A program made the position numbers and the translations under genes. This document shows, piece by piece, positions 62,490 to 64,000 of a stretch of 64,000 bases of DNA (position 1 is the first letter of the stretch; every line of letters begins with the position of its first letter). The notes beneath the pieces are model-generated. The model was not told the origin of the DNA and made no database searches. It saw only the letters and a list, made by a program, of their open reading frames with translations. The DNA is from Emiliania huxleyi CCMP1516 (Eukaryota > Haptophyta > Isochrysidales > Noelaerhabdaceae), in the NCBI RefSeq assembly GCF_000372725.1, contig NW_005200600.1, forward strand, positions 390,994 to 454,993. The letters are read 5' to 3'.

Positions 62490-64000
62490 TCAGCACGATC
62501 CGGGTGGGCGGAGCAGTTCCTTACTTCCACACTGGGTGAGCCTCAGACCCCCAGCCCTAAAGCCCTTCACCTTCGGCTCACGTGGATTCGAACCACCGCC
62601 GGGATGGAAGCTTCCTGCTTCCTGCTTCCATGTGTCCCTTTCACTGAATAGTTGTCCATTTTCTCCTCCTGCAAGAGGGCAGAGGGCTCGGGCGGAGCGC
62701 GTGGCGGCGGGAGCGCAAACTCTGGCGCCAAAGCGGTAAAGAAGTCGGCGCTCCTCGAGGACGGAATTATTTCTTCCTAGGAGAGGGCGGACGCGGGAGA
62801 GTGGCTTCTCGATCTCTCGCTCGAGCTCGTGACATATACACGTCAACCACATGAACATGAACATGAACACAAAAATCACGGCTAGCAAGGGGTTGTGTGT
62901 CAATGGCGGCGGTCTTAGGGGACCCCTAGGCTTAAAAGGGTGGGCCCTGGGGCGCCTGCGGCTTAAACGGCTTAAAACGGGCCTAGGCCCATTTTAAGGC
63001 TGCCTGGGCCGCCGATTCCTTAAACGGTCTTAAACGCTTAAACGGTGCGGAAGAGCTCCCGTGGTCCGGGAGGCTCCCGGTAGACGCCGTAGGCCGGGAA
63101 GCTGGCTACAGTCAGCTAGCACGCGTCCCCTATGCAAGTATGGCTCCTGCCAGTGCACCAGACTTACAGATGTGTCTTCAGAGGCGGGTTTGTGCCCAAT
63201 AACGGCAGTATTGGACAATTGGAGAAAACGGCGCGGAACCCAGCGACGCATGCCGGCGAGGCCGATTTTCTTAAACGGTCTTAAAAGAGGGACCCCCCGC
63301 GCCTGCAATCTCTTAAATGGCAAGTTAAGCCCCCAAACCTCCTCGTTTCTTAAAAGGTCTTAAAAAACCCCGGCCCTCAGAACCCTAGGGGTCCCCTAAG
63401 GCGGCGGTAGCGGTGGTGGCTTTGGTGGTGGCAGCGTTGGTGGTGGCGGTGTGGGTTGGGGCAGGAATGGAACTGGCGCCGCCGACGGCGGCGGCGAGGG
63501 CGGCGGAGGGGCAGGGGACGGCGGCGTGGGAGGCGGCGGCGTGGGCGACAGTGAGGGCGGCGGCGGCGAGGGTTGCGGAGGGGCGGGTGGCGGCGGCGTG
63601 GGAGGCGGCGGCGTGGGCGGCGGCGTGGAAGGCGGCGGCGAGGGGGACAGCGAGGGCGGCGGCGGCGAGGGCGAGGTGGAGAGCGGCGGCGTCAAGGGCT
63701 GCGGTGGCAAGAATGGCGGCGGAAGCCCCGGGGGCGGCGGCGAGGGAGGCGGCGGCGACGGCAGCGGCGGAGATTGTGGCGACGGAGGCGGTGGCAGCAA
63801 GGGTGGCGGCGGCAAGGGCGGCGGCGGTAGGGGCGGCGGTGGCAAAGGCGGCGGTGGCAAGGGCGGCGGTGGAAGCGGAGGAGGAGGCATAGATGGCAGG
63901 CTGGGCGGGGGGGGAGGAGGGCTAGGCTCAGGTGGATTTGGAGTTGGCGGCGGAGGCGGAGATGGGCTGGGAGAGGGAGGTGGACTAGGCGGCGGGCTGG
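62490..64000 (-). CDS. Pro-rich (HRGP/pherophorin-like) membrane protein split by a MITE, 5' end off window
   Basis: From 64000 down to 63401 the minus strand is one open frame of [27 protein letters not shown] and KPPPLPPP, typical of hydroxyproline-rich wall or surface proteins. At 63400 a 487-bp element interrupts and makes an immediate stop (CCT TAG). Immediately beyond the element, and in the same frame if the element and one 8-bp duplicate are removed, the sequence continues LTHNPLLAVIFVFMFMFMWL, a membrane helix, then basic/acidic CHELEREIEKPLSR and a tail to a stop near 62490. The pre-insertion gene was thus a Pro-rich ectodomain with one transmembrane segment. Whether the element is spliced out or has killed the gene is unknown. 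Confidence 0.55.
62574..62600 (-). other. tRNA-like T-arm (B box)
   Basis: Minus strand reads GGTGGTTCGAATCCACG, a T-stem of four pairs around TTCGAAT and a perfect B-box (GGTTCGAATCC). The expected acceptor, D and anticodon arms are not found upstream within about 90 bases, so this is a tRNA relic or SINE-like piece rather than a tRNA gene. Confidence 0.3.
62914..63400. mobile_element. hAT-like MITE, 487 bp, 17-bp TIRs, 8-bp TSD
   Basis: Left end CTTAGGGGACCCCTAGG (62914-62930), right end CCTAGGGGTCCCCTAAG (63384-63400), perfect inverted repeats. The direct duplication GCGGCGGT flanks it at 62906-62913 and 63401-63408. The interior carries many CTTAAACGG / GGTCTTAAA motifs in both orientations near the ends, and no coding sequence. 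An 8-bp target duplication is typical of hAT-superfamily elements. The element is non-autonomous; no transposase in this window could move it. Confidence 0.85.

Overview
The window looks like nuclear DNA of a GC-rich microbial eukaryote. Many genes are interrupted by short introns with GT-AG or GC-AG ends. Plastid-type proteins are present (a VTE6/DUF92 phytyl-phosphate kinase and a plastid-like membrane protein). Ankyrin, LRR and kelch proteins are abundant, and microsatellites and dispersed repeats are everywhere. A haptophyte alga of the Emiliania/Gephyrocapsa type is the best fit; this is inference from style, not from a marker gene. There is a 100-N assembly gap at 44094-44193, and 22444-22925 reads like degraded sequence.

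Layout. 0-8 kb: a GATACTG-rich repeat region, a multi-exon ankyrin gene (+), a U-box/ankyrin E3 ligase (-), and divergent from it a truncated proteasome Rpt3 N-terminus. 9-16 kb: DUF92/VTE6 (+), a GT2 glycosyltransferase with a VWD-like C-terminus and an in-frame TGA (+), and a DUF1664-like gene (-). 16-23 kb: repeat-dominated, with hairpins, a three-unit tandem array, a frameshifted ankyrin gene and a 2.5-kb inverted-repeat structure. 23-30 kb: a PAN/Pro-rich/pentapeptide-repeat gene (-), a MORC-like GHKL ATPase (-) and a RING-CH gene (+). 30-39 kb: aminopeptidase P (-) with minisatellite-filled introns, an F-box/RCC1 gene (-) and a 724-residue ankyrin gene (-). 39-44 kb: an unusual low-GC coding fragment, a BspA-type LRR gene, an unrecognised single-exon gene and a plastid-type membrane protein. 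44-53 kb: a Pro-rich gene with a reading-frame switch (-), a DUF5690 membrane protein (+), a ureide-permease-like transporter (-) and an F-box-like kelch gene (-). 54-64 kb: a 2OG oxygenase/VOC gene (+), a 730-bp foldback, a secreted LRR protein (+), a RidA-family gene (-), and a Pro-rich membrane protein (-) split by a 487-bp hAT-like MITE.

The genes do not form an operon or pathway. A ubiquitin/proteasome theme recurs (U-box, RING-CH, F-box/RCC1, kelch, Rpt3 fragment). The most notable structure is in the repeats. The MITE sits in a gene and has an 8-bp target duplication. Aminopeptidase P and kelch share a ~110-bp upstream block. Two introns have direct repeats exactly at their splice sites. 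At least four dispersed repeat families link distant parts of the window. Exon boundaries are read by eye and are approximate unless a base is named.
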